64,000 nt of DNA from Pacificimonas sp963710205 (GTDB lineage Bacteria; Pseudomonadota; Alphaproteobacteria; Sphingomonadales; Sphingomonadaceae): the NCBI GenBank assembly GCA_963710205.1, contig CAVPZG010000005.1:744001-808000 (forward strand), written 5' to 3'. This document shows, piece by piece, positions 50,546 through 59,941 of the stretch; within the stretch, counting starts at the first letter, position 1, and each line of letters begins with the position of its first letter. The position numbers were made by a program, and so were the translations under genes. The notes below the pieces were generated by a model. That model had not been told where the DNA came from. It saw nothing but the letters and a program-made list of their open reading frames with translations, and made no database searches.

Positions 50546-52192
50546 CTAGAACCTGTAGCCGATGCCGACGGAGCCGCTAAAGGTCTCGCTATTGCCGGCA
50601 AAGTCACCCTCGGCCCGCCGGAATGAAGCCGCACCGCGGCCAGACACGAAAATGCTCTGGCCCAGATCGCGCGTGTAATAGGCGGTCGCCGTGAAAATCG
50701 TGTCCTGCCGATCATTCACCAGGGCATAGTCATTGCGGCTCAAGCTGGCGGCAACACCCACCGTCTGCGAGTCGGGCAAGGCCCAGGCCGCGTTTCCGCG
50801 AATGCCGAAGCTGGTGTCATCCCCTGTGAATTCGTCTGTGACGTCCGGGTCAAAGGCTGTCTGCAACTGCTGCAGATCGACATAATTGCGCTGATTGTAG
50901 AAAAGCGAGCCGCCCGCGGAAAGCCTGTCCTTGGCGTATTGCACCCCGACGGTTCCCGTCCGATTGCGGAATGTCGCCGGTATGACCGACTGGGTAAATC
51001 CGCTCAGGCAGTCACCGGTCACGGGATCGAACCCGTCTATGCAAAGCGGCACGTCGGTCAGGTTCCCAACGCGCTGCACGCCAAATATCACGTCATTGAA
51101 GCTTTGGGTCAAAAGGCGCGAAAAGCTCGAAATACCTTCGTTATAGCTGCCGGTCACTGTCAAGCGCGGGGTCGGCTGCAAAGAGAGAAATGCGTTAAAG
51201 TTCGGATCGCCGTAGCGATAGCCGCCACTGAAGCCAACTGTCGTGCGCCGGTTTGGCGTGTAGGTAAAACCGCCAACGCCGAAAGCCCCGCTGCGTTCGA
51301 ACGCAGTGCGGCGCGGATTGGCGGGATCAGGCACGAAATCCCCGTCGGGCCCAAGCACCGGAAGGCCTGTCACCTCGTCATACAGGATGGAATCCTGCGT
51401 GTTCAGAATGTCCTCATAGCCGCCTTCCAGCGTCAGCAGGAGTTTGCGGCTAACGCGGTAGTTGCCCTGCAGGCTGGCGCTATAGGCGCGATAACGCTGG
51501 TCCAGCTCGTCGATATTCTCGTCCGTCCAGCTGCCGATGGCGCGTATGCCGAGCCGATGCTGACGCGGCGTACTGCCAATGGAAAGCCTTGCCACCTGCG
51601 ACAGGGAATCGCTCAGCCCGCGCGCCGTCGCACCGCGTCCGTCCAGACCCAGATCGCCCTGACGGGTTCGGGCGTCTCCATCAATTCCGTCAACGGTCGT
51701 CAGGCCAACTCGATAGCTGGCGTCGACGCTGTAGTCGCCGCCAAGTCGCTGTTGCAGACGCGGTTCCGCATAAACGGAAAAGACCTGCACCTGATTGCCA
51801 TTGGCGGCATCGACATCCTGTCCGGCAAAGCCGCGCTGATCGCGGTCCGTTTGCCGTGCCTGGCCGCCGAAGCCGAGGAAGATCGTGTCCTCGACAATGC
51901 CGGCATCGAACGCCGCCGCGCCGCCGACGCGGTAGTTTCGGTCTAGATCGCCAAATTCCTCGAACCGGCGGGCGACCGTGGCATTCACATTGCCGTTGAG
52001 CCGGTTTGTTCGGACGGTTGCGATCGTCGTCCCCGATGCTTCCAGATAGCCCGTTGTCCCGCGAAAGCTGTTCGACGTGTCCGTGACGACCTGCCTCAGC
52101 TGGACCGATCCACCCACATCCACTTCCGCGTGCAACGGCGTCACAAACACAGCAACGACAAGGCCGGAAGCGATTGCGGTGGTGCTTTTCAT
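50546..52192 (-). CDS. XrtA-associated outer-membrane beta-barrel protein (TIGR03016 type)
   Basis: The 548-residue protein has a signal peptide ending HAE. A Tyr/Arg/Gly-rich sequence of alternating strands runs from there to the terminal Phe (VGIGYRF), the sign of an outer-membrane barrel. Strand pairs such as LTVTGSYNEGISSFSRLL and TVGVQYAKDRLSAGGSLFYNQ fit TIGR03016, the constant barrel of exosortase A loci. A role in polysaccharide secretion is inferred from position. It starts 2 bp after the kinase stop and is followed by the ATPase gene 10 bp on. Confidence 0.88.
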   Translation of the reverse strand: MKSTTAIASGLVVAVFVTPLHAEVDVGGSVQLRQVVTDTSNSFRGTTGYLEASGTTIATVRTNRLNGNVNATVARRFEEFGDLDRNYRVGGAAAFDAGIVEDTIFLGFGGQARQTDRDQRGFAGQDVDAANGNQVQVFSVYAEPRLQQRLGGDYSVDASYRVGLTTVDGIDGDARTRQGDLGLDGRGATARGLSDSLSQVARLSIGSTPRQHRLGIRAIGSWTDENIDELDQRYRAYSASLQGNYRVSRKLLLTLEGGYEDILNTQDSILYDEVTGLPVLGPDGDFVPDPANPRRTAFERSGAFGVGGFTYTPNRRTTVGFSGGYRYGDPNFNAFLSLQPTPRLTVTGSYNEGISSFSRLLTQSFNDVIFGVQRVGNLTDVPLCIDGFDPVTGDCLSGFTQSVIPATFRNRTGTVGVQYAKDRLSAGGSLFYNQRNYVDLQQLQTAFDPDVTDEFTGDDTSFGIRGNAAWALPDSQTVGVAASLSRNDYALVNDRQDTIFTATAYYTRDLGQSIFVSGRGAASFRRAEGDFAGNSETFSGSVGIGYRF

Positions 52193-52193
52193 G

Positions 52194-53123
52194 TCAGGTC
52201 CCATATCCGTAGTAAGTGCCGAAGCGCCGACCAATGCCGGCATAACGCGCCTTGTTAAGCAACATGGATACATTATCGCAGACGGACATCATCGCCAAAC
52301 CATCGCGCAGTTCAGCGTCACGCGTCGTCTCCGCTTCCACTACGAACAGCACTTGACCCACATGCAGCGCAAGGACCGATGCGGCGGATGATGCCAGACA
52401 GGGGGGTGAGTCGAAAATCACGATGCGATCGCTATAGCGGCGCGCAATCTCATCGATCATGCCGCCCATCCGCTCCGATGCGAGCAATTCCGTTGTCAGA
52501 TTATGCTGGCGGCCCGCGGGCAATACCGAGAAGTTATCGATGTTTGTCTTGATAAGGCAGTCGGACAGTTCAATCGATGGATCCGCCACCACGTCAATCA
52601 GTCCCTTGCCGCCCTCAAGGCCAAGCGTCGACAGAATCTCCGGCTTCGCAAAATCGGCATCGACCAGAAGGACCGTCACGTCCCGTTCCGACGCGATGGA
52701 AAGAGCCAGATTCGTGGCACAGAAAGTCTTGCCCTCGTTCGGCTGAGACGAGCAGACCAGAATCAGATTGCCATTTTCGATCCGCCGGTCACCTTCGGCC
52801 ATGGCATTGATCAGCAGCTGGCGTTTTACGATGCGAAATTCTTCTGCAGTGGCCGTAGCGGGACTATCCGGTACAACATAGCCCAGGTCCCGCAGTGCCG
52901 CGAGATCAATATTGCCCTGGCGGCTCTGCTTGGTCGGCTCCTTCTTGACTGGAGCGGGGGACGGCTGTGCCGCCGATATTATGGCTGGTTTGCTTGCCTC
53001 CACTTTTGGCTGGCGAACGAGCGCCGCTTTTGGCGGGGCGTTCGCCTCCAGTTCGGCGGCGGCGCGCTCCAAAAGTGAAGCGCGGCGGGCGGCGCGGTCT
53101 TCCTTGCTGATCTCATCGCTCAT
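52194..53123 (-). CDS. XrtA-associated tyrosine autokinase (BY-kinase, CpsD/CapB-like)
   Basis: The 309-residue P-loop BY-kinase has Walker A CSSQPNEGKTFCATNLA, Walker A' VLLVDADFAKP and Walker B DRIVIFDSPP. The C-terminus ends GTYYGYGT, a short Tyr cluster typical of autophosphorylation. It works with the chain-length protein encoded just upstream to set polysaccharide length. The N-terminal ~100 residues are an Ala/Lys-rich linker. It is 12 bp downstream of the chain-length gene. Confidence 0.93.
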   Translation of the reverse strand: MSDEISKEDRAARRASLLERAAAELEANAPPKAALVRQPKVEASKPAIISAAQPSPAPVKKEPTKQSRQGNIDLAALRDLGYVVPDSPATATAEEFRIVKRQLLINAMAEGDRRIENGNLILVCSSQPNEGKTFCATNLALSIASERDVTVLLVDADFAKPEILSTLGLEGGKGLIDVVADPSIELSDCLIKTNIDNFSVLPAGRQHNLTTELLASERMGGMIDEIARRYSDRIVIFDSPPCLASSAASVLALHVGQVLFVVEAETTRDAELRDGLAMMSVCDNVSMLLNKARYAGIGRRFGTYYGYGT

Positions 53124-53135
53124 GGGGAAGTGCTC

Positions 53136-54674
53136 CTAGATAAGTTCGTAGAGCAGAAGCGCAGCGTAGACCGCGATCAGCCCAAGAGAGAGGACCGTGA
53201 AGCCGGCGAGGCGCAAGCGGTTTTGTGCCCGGTCCTGCTCTGTGACGATTTCTGAAATCGCGCCCAGCACGGGCACGTCGAATTTATTCTCGAGTTGTCC
53301 CGCGGTGGCGAAGCTCGCCCGCACCTGACTGGCGAGAAACGCCAGCGCTATCCCGGCAGCGGCGGCGGCTATGAATACGACCGACAGGAACAGCGGACGG
53401 TTCGGCGCGACGGGCTCGCGCGGCTGCGAAGGCGGATCGACAACCTGAAAGCGGATCTGCTGTGTCTGCGTCTGGACATCGCTTTGCAGGCGGATTTCCT
53501 CACGGCTTTCCAGCAAGGCCTCGTACTGGCTTTTCAGGACGCCATAGTCGCGGTTCAACTTGGTTTGCTCCGCAACGATGCCAGGCTGCTCGGTCTGTTT
53601 CTGCTCCAGATCCGCAATGGCGGAACGCAGCCTGCTTGCACGGGCGGACAACTCGGCAACCTGCCCCTGACGCTGGAAGACGAGAGAGCGAAGATTGACG
53701 TAAACGGGATTGCTTGCCTGCGGTGCGGCACTGACGCCCTGCGCGCGAAGTTCGGCTTCTTCCGCCTGCGCCTGCGCTTCCAGACGCTCGATCTGCCGCT
53801 TGGCCAGAATCACGTCGGGATGGCTTTCGAGACGCCCAGCGGCGTAAAGCTCGCTAAGCTGCTGCTCCATCATATTGGCCCTGGCCCGCGCGGGCGATGC
53901 GGATTGAATGGGCGCTACCGCGCTGCCGCGTATCGTCGCCGGTGTCGAACCGATCTGGCTGCGAAGCGCGCTAAGCCCATTCTGGGCCTGCGCCAGTTCC
54001 AGCTGTACACCGTCGAGCTCGGCGCGCGCACGAGACAAGCGCTCGGTAATATTGCCCTCACCAGGCAACTGACCAAGATATTTGGCCTCGAATTCCGCCT
54101 TTCGCTGCTCGGCCTGTTCCAGTTCGCGCTCGCGCTGGGCCAGCTGGTCCTCGAAGAAGCGGATGGCCTCATTGATGTCATCACGATCCGCCGTGACATT
54201 CTCTTCCATGAAAATCTGCAGCAGGTTGTCGACGATGTTGCGGGCAAGATCGGCATTTTCCTGGTCCGTTCGGCCGGATTCCGACGCGACATAGGAAATA
54301 GTGAACAGATTGTTGGACTGACTTGCGACCGTTATATTCTCGCTAAGTTCCGCAATCGCCGCGTCAACCTGGGCCTCATCCTCAAGGCCGATATCGAGTT
54401 CCGTGCGCCTCAGCACCTTTTCCAGATTCAAACGGCTTGTCAGCGTCTGACGGACGATGTTCAGTTCACGTCCCGTACCTCCGATGCCCATCTCCCGCTG
54501 GATGATCGAGCCGGATTCCACCAGGATGCGCGCGCTCGATTCATAGGAATTCGGAATCGTGGCGACAAAGATCCAGCCGATCAGGCAGATGATCCACGCC
54601 GCGATCACGGCCCACCACCGCTTGCGCCACACCCCGTAAAGGGTGGTCATTAGTTCTTCTTGCAGACTGTGCAT
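53136..54674 (-). CDS. XrtA-associated chain-length determinant protein (Wzz/PCP-2 type)
   Basis: The 512-residue polysaccharide co-polymerase has a membrane segment near the N-terminus (WWAVIAAWIICLIGWIFVATIP, about 20-40). A long periplasmic coiled coil covers about 160-400 (for example RELEQAEQRKAEFEAKYLG, then RLEAQAQAEEAELRAQG). A VDPPSQPREPVAPNRP motif precedes the second membrane segment (about 429-448), and a third hydrophobic segment lies at the C-terminus. This matches TIGR03007. The start MHSLQEELMTTLYGVW fits the family better than the internal Met. Confidence 0.93.
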   Translation of the reverse strand: MHSLQEELMTTLYGVWRKRWWAVIAAWIICLIGWIFVATIPNSYESSARILVESGSIIQREMGIGGTGRELNIVRQTLTSRLNLEKVLRRTELDIGLEDEAQVDAAIAELSENITVASQSNNLFTISYVASESGRTDQENADLARNIVDNLLQIFMEENVTADRDDINEAIRFFEDQLAQRERELEQAEQRKAEFEAKYLGQLPGEGNITERLSRARAELDGVQLELAQAQNGLSALRSQIGSTPATIRGSAVAPIQSASPARARANMMEQQLSELYAAGRLESHPDVILAKRQIERLEAQAQAEEAELRAQGVSAAPQASNPVYVNLRSLVFQRQGQVAELSARASRLRSAIADLEQKQTEQPGIVAEQTKLNRDYGVLKSQYEALLESREEIRLQSDVQTQTQQIRFQVVDPPSQPREPVAPNRPLFLSVVFIAAAAAGIALAFLASQVRASFATAGQLENKFDVPVLGAISEIVTEQDRAQNRLRLAGFTVLSLGLIAVYAALLLYELI

Positions 54675-54727
54675 AAGGCGTGAACCGTCGTCCCTGTTTC
54701 AATATCTTGGATGGAAGGCTTCAGAGC

Positions 54728-55372
54728 TTAAAAGAAGCTTTCCGGAATGATGATCACGTCGCCAGGCTGGATCGCGACGTTCGCTGACGTGTCGCCATCC
54801 TTCAGAAGGTTTTCGATGCGCAGCGCATACTCGCTCTGCGCGCCGGTTTCGGGATCGACCCGGACCAGCCGCGCATTGTTACCGGAAGCGAACTCCGTCA
54901 GGCCGCCGACCGACACCATGACGTCGAGCAGGGTAAGCTTGTTACGGAACGGAATGGCCGAAGGGCGTGTTGCCGCGCCCACGACACGAACCTGCTTCGA
55001 AAGCGGGCCCTGAAAACCCGTGACGATGACCTGAACGATCGGATCGGCGATATATTCCGCCAGTTTCGTCTCGATCTCCTTGGCAAGCGCGGCCGGCGTT
55101 TTGCCTGTCACTTCCAGATCGTCGATCAACGGCGTCGTGATGCGCCCGTCGGGACGCACGGTGACAGCCGTCGAAAGCTCGGGGTTGCGCCAGACGAAAA
55201 TCTGCAGCGTGTCGAGCGGGCCGATCACATAATCCTGCGCCGGGGCCGTTTCTTCCGAGCTTGACACCTTCGCTGGCGGCAATTCGGGAAGTCCGCTCGT
55301 TCCGCCGCTACAGGCTGCGAGGGCGATGGCGGGTATGATGAGACAGAGCTTGCTTGCGATATTGATCTTCAT
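54728..55372 (-). CDS. XrtA-associated polysaccharide export lipoprotein (Wza-like)
   Basis: The 214-residue precursor has lipobox LAAC and a poly-export domain (YVIGPLDTLQIFVWRNPELSTAVTVRPDGRITTPLIDDLEVTGKT). A SLBB-like domain follows (VRVVGAATRPSAIPFRNKLTLLDVMVSVGGL). It forms the outer-membrane exit channel for the polysaccharide. It is the first gene of the minus-strand export block; 166 bp of intergenic DNA separates it from the decarboxylase gene, and GAAAAAAGGG in front of the ATG is the ribosome-binding site. Confidence 0.93.
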   Translation of the reverse strand: MKINIASKLCLIIPAIALAACSGGTSGLPELPPAKVSSSEETAPAQDYVIGPLDTLQIFVWRNPELSTAVTVRPDGRITTPLIDDLEVTGKTPAALAKEIETKLAEYIADPIVQVIVTGFQGPLSKQVRVVGAATRPSAIPFRNKLTLLDVMVSVGGLTEFASGNNARLVRVDPETGAQSEYALRIENLLKDGDTSANVAIQPGDVIIIPESFF

Positions 55373-55538
55373 GACGTTCAGACCCTTTTTTCATCTGCAC
55401 CGAATGGCTTGAAGGGATTATCTGGCCTGGCCTTTATGCACAGCACCTTAATCAAGCCTTATTGCGGGCACGTTTCTGTTCAGACCACGGCGCTATAGGG
55501 GAAAGCGCCTCGATTTGAAACATGTGCTTGCTACGCGA

Positions 55539-56765
55539 CTACACAATCATTTCCAGCGGCGCTGGATGACCCAAAAATGCCTCGGGGCTTGCGGAGCGTC
55601 CATAAGCTCCCGCCATGAAAACGGCAACAATATCGTCCACATCCGTTCGCGGCAGTCCCACTTTTTCACCAAGGCGGTCGAGCGGTGTGCAAAGGCAGCC
55701 CACGACATTCACCGTTTCCTCCTCGGGATGTGAAAAACGCCCGGCATTTGCCAGCGGATAATTGCGCCGGATTACGGTACCGAAATTGCCGGATGCCGCC
55801 AGCTGGTGGTGAAGGCCCCCATCCGCGACCAGGAACGTCTGCCCTTCGGACTTTTTCCTGTCGACCACACGGGTCAGGTAGACGCCGCTCTCACCCACCA
55901 GATAGCGGCCCAGTTCGATAATGAACCTGGTATCCGCCAGTATCGCGGGACGCGCGGCCAGCGTTTCGGCGAGCGCCTTCCCGATAACCTCAAGGTCCAG
56001 CGGCTCATCGCCGGGAAAATAGGGAAGACCGAAACCGCCCCCGATATTTGCTGTTGGCGGGGCGCAGGGCGCATGCTCCGACAGCGCCGCGACCAGCGCT
56101 ATGCTCTGCCGCTGCGCCTCGATGATCGCGTCCTCGCGGAGATTTTGCGATCCGGCAAAAATATGGAAGCCGCGGAAATCGGCGCCGCTGTCGGCGATGC
56201 GCTCCAAGGCGGGAGGGACGAGATCAACGTCCATGCCGAAAGGCTTTGCGCCGCCGCCCATTCGCATTCCCGACCCCTTCAGGTCGAAGGGCGGATTGAC
56301 CCTCAGCGCGGCGCGCAGCTGCTTTCCCAGATCTGCGGCGACCGAGATTGCCCGTTCCAGTTCGCCGGGCAATTCGATGTTCAGCGTAACGCCCGCCCCG
56401 ATCGCCGCCGACAATTCGCGGTCGCGCTTGCCGGGACCGGCAAAGCTGATATGCGCCGGGTCGGTTCCGCTGGCAAGCGCAAGGCCAAGTTCACCCATCG
56501 ACGCGATATCAAGACCGTCGACCTGGCCAGCGACATGGTCGATCACGGGCTGCCAGGGGTTGGCCTTGATGGCGTAATGCAGCAGCACATCTTCCGGCAA
56601 CGCCGACCGCAGGGCTGCGATTTTGTGGTCGATCACGCTCCGGTCATAGACGAAGAGCGGCGTGTCGCCGGCCTGCTCCACCAGCGTGGACGCGCGCTCG
56701 CCGCCGATCAGCAGCTCGCCGTCAGCGGCGGCAGCGAATAATCCGGCGATGCGGGGATCATTCAT
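55539..56765 (-). CDS. XrtA-associated PLP-dependent decarboxylase (DAP/ornithine decarboxylase fold)
   Basis: The 408-residue fold-III decarboxylase has the PLP Lys in LHYAIKANPW and a phosphate-binding Gly segment GGGFGLPYFPG. VGCLCTPLDRLG supplies the active-site Cys contributed by the partner subunit, as in LysA. In exosortase A clusters (TIGR03099) it sits with an acyl-CoA ligase and an acyl carrier protein, so it may make an amine for attachment to a carrier. The amino acid substrate is unknown. It overlaps the ligase gene by 8 bp. A GGCGCT/AGCGCC hairpin lies beyond its stop near 55490. Confidence 0.9.
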   Translation of the reverse strand: MNDPRIAGLFAAAADGELLIGGERASTLVEQAGDTPLFVYDRSVIDHKIAALRSALPEDVLLHYAIKANPWQPVIDHVAGQVDGLDIASMGELGLALASGTDPAHISFAGPGKRDRELSAAIGAGVTLNIELPGELERAISVAADLGKQLRAALRVNPPFDLKGSGMRMGGGAKPFGMDVDLVPPALERIADSGADFRGFHIFAGSQNLREDAIIEAQRQSIALVAALSEHAPCAPPTANIGGGFGLPYFPGDEPLDLEVIGKALAETLAARPAILADTRFIIELGRYLVGESGVYLTRVVDRKKSEGQTFLVADGGLHHQLAASGNFGTVIRRNYPLANAGRFSHPEEETVNVVGCLCTPLDRLGEKVGLPRTDVDDIVAVFMAGAYGRSASPEAFLGHPAPLEMIV

Positions 56766-58236
56766 ATTGCTTGGCTTCCTCTTTCAATGCCGTCCGGTCG
56801 ATCTTGCCATTTGGCGAGCGAGGCAATCCGTCTTTCCATATCAGATGCTGCGGTTGCATGAATGTCGGCAGCGCAGCGGACATTGCCCGTCGGAACGCGG
56901 CCTTATCAGCATCTTTCGCGAGAACCGCAAACAGCAGGATCGCCTGTCCGAGCCGTTCGTCCTTCACACCAAATGCGGCAGCCTCGCTAACCAGGCCGGT
57001 CGCCTGAGCGGCCTCCTCGATTTCACCCGGACTGACGCGGTTGCCGCTCGTCTTGATCATGTCGTCGGCCCGCGCCTCGAAATAGAGCAGGCCATCCCTT
57101 CCCCGCCGCATGCGGTCGCCCGACCACACCGCCATACCGTCATAGCGTGAAAATGCCGGTGCCGGCCGGAAGCGGGCCGCAGTGCGCTCCGCGTCCCGCC
57201 AGTAACCCTGCGCCACAAGCGGTCCGCAATGCACCAGTTCACCCGGATCGTCAGGATCGGCCTCACTGCCGTCCGGACGCAGCACGAAGAGTTCCGCATT
57301 CGGAATGGCGGAACCGATGGAATCCGGCTTTTCGAGCGCCAGAGCCGGATCGAGATAGGCTGACCGAAATGCTTCCGTCAGCCCGTACATCAGGAAAATG
57401 CGCGCCTCAGGAAAGCGCGACGCGAACGCGCGCGTCAGCCGCTCCGGCATATGCCCACCCGTATTTGTGAGCACACGCAGTGTATCGCCCGCCCCTGTCC
57501 AGTCCTGCTCGTCCAGCTGCATCCAGAGGGGCGGCACGCAGGGCAATTGGGTGATGCGCTGTTCACGCACCCACTTCACCACGTCCCTTGGGAACAGATA
57601 ATCGATCAGGACCACTGTTCCGCCCTGCCGAAATGCGGTCAGCACCTGATTGAGACCATAATCGAAGCTGATCGGCAGCGGCCCCAAAATGCGATCATCG
57701 CTCGACGTCCCAAGGTAGGCGGCCACACTTTCCGCACCCAGACAAAGATTCGCATGGCTGAGCATGACGCCCTTGGGCCGCCCGGTGCTGCCCGACGTGT
57801 AAAGGATCATGGCAAGATCGTCTGCGCGGCGCGGCACGGAAACCCCCGCATCCTGCGCATTGAGAGCCTGCCATTCATCCTCGAAGGCGATGATGGCGGC
57901 ATCCGTTTCCACACTGCCGATGCGCGCGCGGTTCCCAAGCAGCATCAACGCGCCGCTGTCCGCCAGAATATGCTCGGCCTGCGCCGCCTTCAGCGCCGGA
58001 TTGATCGGAATGGCGATACCGCCCGCCCGCATTACCGCCATCAGGCTGACAACCGTCTCGCAGGTCTTGGGCGCCCATATGCAGGCACGGTCGCCGGGCC
58101 TTAGGCCTCGCGCCCTGAGTGCCGACGCGACTGACGCGATTTCCGCCTCCAGAGCGCCATAGCAAAGGCTGCGCGCCTTTGTGACCAAAGCCTCGTGCTC
58201 CGCTGGCTTTTCAAGGTGAAGCATATCGACGCGCAT
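56758..58236 (-). CDS. XrtA-associated AMP-forming acyl-CoA/acyl-ACP ligase
   Basis: The 492-residue ANL-superfamily adenylase has the phosphate loop ILYTSGSTGRPKG, A5 MYGLTEAF, A7 SGDRMRR, A8 DDMIKTSGNRVSPGEIEEA and the C-terminal Lys motif PRSPNGKID. All catalytic elements are present. In this cluster (TIGR03098) it probably loads the acyl carrier protein encoded at 58950. The ATG overlaps the upstream GNAT stop (TGATG), which fixes the start despite 90 codons of open frame further upstream. Confidence 0.93.
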   Translation of the reverse strand: MRVDMLHLEKPAEHEALVTKARSLCYGALEAEIASVASALRARGLRPGDRACIWAPKTCETVVSLMAVMRAGGIAIPINPALKAAQAEHILADSGALMLLGNRARIGSVETDAAIIAFEDEWQALNAQDAGVSVPRRADDLAMILYTSGSTGRPKGVMLSHANLCLGAESVAAYLGTSSDDRILGPLPISFDYGLNQVLTAFRQGGTVVLIDYLFPRDVVKWVREQRITQLPCVPPLWMQLDEQDWTGAGDTLRVLTNTGGHMPERLTRAFASRFPEARIFLMYGLTEAFRSAYLDPALALEKPDSIGSAIPNAELFVLRPDGSEADPDDPGELVHCGPLVAQGYWRDAERTAARFRPAPAFSRYDGMAVWSGDRMRRGRDGLLYFEARADDMIKTSGNRVSPGEIEEAAQATGLVSEAAAFGVKDERLGQAILLFAVLAKDADKAAFRRAMSAALPTFMQPQHLIWKDGLPRSPNGKIDRTALKEEAKQYE

Positions 58237-58865
58237 CAGCGGGGCAGGTCCAGTCTGATAAGGGTTGGCCGGGTTGCCGATAGCCGTCCCTGCCCCCGGC
58301 TGGCAAACTGCGTCGGACCAAGGCGCGCGAAGCTCGCCGTTCCGATTTCCACACCGCCCATCCGCACATGCGGGGCGAGCGACGCAAGGTTGTAATCGGC
58401 GATGCGGCTGTAGGACCAGTCGAGGTTGCGCTCTGCCATCCATGCGGCCGTGCCTGCCCATATCGCTGCGAAGGCACGCGACATCCTGTGGTCGGGGTGA
58501 ACCCACAGACCCGTGTCCCAGGCACCCTGCGGCGGCGGAACCCAGCGCGCGGCAACCTCGTCCTCCTCAAAAGCAAGGCCCGTCAGCCAGTTCACGCCAA
58601 CCAGATGATTCTCCTTGTACGCCGCAAGCGCCGCCATGCCCTGCGCGGCGCGGTAGGCAATCGTTCGCGCCGGCGCGTCTATCCGTCCGATCAGGCTGTC
58701 GGAATCAACGACGCGCGCACGATAACCTCGCGGCATGCCGGGCATGCCGGTACGCGGCACCGCAAGCAGTCGGTAGCGATGCCAGCCAAGCCCCGGAACC
58801 GGCGCTGTCAGCCGCGCTGCCATGTAGGAAAGCCAGTCGATCAGACCCAGATGAGAAACTGCCAA
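58236..58865 (-). CDS. GNAT-like acyltransferase, exosortase-cluster associated
   Basis: The 209-residue protein resembles the GNAT fold: GMAALAAYKENHLVGVNWLTG for strands 2-4, then DTGLWVHPDHRMSRAFAAIWAGTAAWMAERNLDWSYS for strand 4 to helix 3. The acetyl-CoA pyrophosphate motif is weak (HPDHRMSRAFA). It is the first gene of the GNAT-ligase-decarboxylase operon and divergent from the ACP-hydrolase operon. It could transfer the group that the ligase activates, but nothing in the sequence proves this. Confidence 0.65.
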   Translation of the reverse strand: MAVSHLGLIDWLSYMAARLTAPVPGLGWHRYRLLAVPRTGMPGMPRGYRARVVDSDSLIGRIDAPARTIAYRAAQGMAALAAYKENHLVGVNWLTGLAFEEDEVAARWVPPPQGAWDTGLWVHPDHRMSRAFAAIWAGTAAWMAERNLDWSYSRIADYNLASLAPHVRMGGVEIGTASFARLGPTQFASRGQGRLSATRPTLIRLDLPR

Positions 58866-58887
58866 TGCTGCGATTTCCCTGATTTCG

Positions 58888-58915
58888 TTGCACCACCGCG
58901 CCCTGACAGTATAAG
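58888..58915 (+). promoter_or_regulatory. Candidate sigma-70 promoter for the ACP-hydrolase operon
   Basis: TTGCAC (58888-58893) and TATAAG (58910-58915) are separated by 16 bp. The start would be near 58922, 28 nt before the ACP ATG. TGACAG...CTGTCA half-sites flank the -10 box. Confidence 0.5.
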
Positions 58916-58949
58916 CGCGGCCCTGTCAAAAGCAGCCCATGGGATCAGG

Positions 58950-59237
58950 ATGTCCGCCAAGATTGCCTCCAACGCCGGTATTACGGACGTCACGACCGAA
59001 GTGAGGACCGTCCTGCGCGATGTCCTCGCCCTTGATGTGGAAACCGCCCAGGGAATGGACGCCGATACGCCGCTGTTCGGCGCATTGCCAGAACTCGATT
59101 CGATGGCTGTCGCAGGCCTTCTGACGGAACTTGAGGACCGGCTCGACATCCTGATCGACGATGACGAAGTGGACGGCGAACTGTTCGAGACGTTCGGTTC
59201 GCTCTGCGCTTTCATCCGGGCCAAGGTCGCCGCTTGA
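58950..59237 (+). CDS. XrtA-associated acyl carrier protein
   Basis: The 95-residue acidic four-helix protein has the phosphopantetheine site PELDSMAVAGLL (Ser in DSM). The length and LLTELEDRLDILIDDDEV recognition helix are normal for ACPs. It should be loaded by the divergent acyl-CoA ligase. Its stop overlaps the TTG start of hydrolase 2. Dedicated ACPs of exosortase loci have no known cargo. Confidence 0.9.
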   Translation: MSAKIASNAGITDVTTEVRTVLRDVLALDVETAQGMDADTPLFGALPELDSMAVAGLLTELEDRLDILIDDDEVDGELFETFGSLCAFIRAKVAA

Positions 59238-59941
59238 CCCCGCCCGCCCCGGCGTTCCGCTATGCGCTGGAACGCGCCGGGGAATTTGAAATGCCCGTCC
59301 TGCGGCGCGGCCGTGATAGCGGTCGTCTTTTCATTTTCGCGCAGCCCCTGTTTGAGGAACATAATCGCTGCCGCCGGCTGTTCGCCGATCTGGGTCGCGC
59401 GCTTGCTGACCGGTGCATCGCGAGCGCCCTTCCCGACCTGCCTCGCACCGGCGATCATGCGGACACAGAGCCCTTCGATCTTGCAATGGCCAGAAAAGCC
59501 CTGGCAGCGTTCATTGCCCTGAATGAAGACCGTGATCCGGTCCTACTGTCGCTGCGCGGCGGTGCGCATCTATCGACAGTCCCTGCGCCGCACGTCGCCC
59601 TTGCGCCGGTTCTGGATGGAGAGCGTCTGCTCGTTGATCTGATCCGCAGCCATGCGGTCAGCGTCCGCGAACACACCGGCGCTTCCTTTGGCCGCGCCGA
59701 TGCGGATGCCCTGTGGAAACAGGGGGCCACGCTCGTCATGGCGGGTCATGCCGTCAGCGCCGCCACGGCTGCCGGTCTGACCAGCGGCAGACCAATCCGT
59801 GCCGATCTGACCATCACCCTGTCAGGCGCGGACGCTGACGTTCCCGCACCAAGTGTCTGGCGCCAAGCCGATCCCGAGCCGACGCGGGACGCCGCCGAAG
59901 CAATCGCGGAGCGCCTCTCCGCCTGGCTGAACGACCAATGA
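59234..59941 (+). CDS. Exosortase A system-associated hydrolase 2 (alpha/beta fold, degenerate nucleophile)
   Basis: The 235-residue alpha/beta-hydrolase-like protein begins with TTG overlapping the ACP stop (TTGA). GRLFIFAQPLFEEHNRCRR lies near the oxyanion strand. The position of the nucleophile elbow reads LLSLRGGAHL, with Arg where Ser is expected in G-x-S-x-G. It matches TIGR03101, a family constant in XrtA loci. It may be a non-catalytic partner or use another mechanism. Its stop overlaps the start of hydrolase 1. Confidence 0.85.
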   Translation: MTPPAPAFRYALERAGEFEMPVLRRGRDSGRLFIFAQPLFEEHNRCRRLFADLGRALADRCIASALPDLPRTGDHADTEPFDLAMARKALAAFIALNEDRDPVLLSLRGGAHLSTVPAPHVALAPVLDGERLLVDLIRSHAVSVREHTGASFGRADADALWKQGATLVMAGHAVSAATAAGLTSGRPIRADLTITLSGADADVPAPSVWRQADPEPTRDAAEAIAERLSAWLNDQ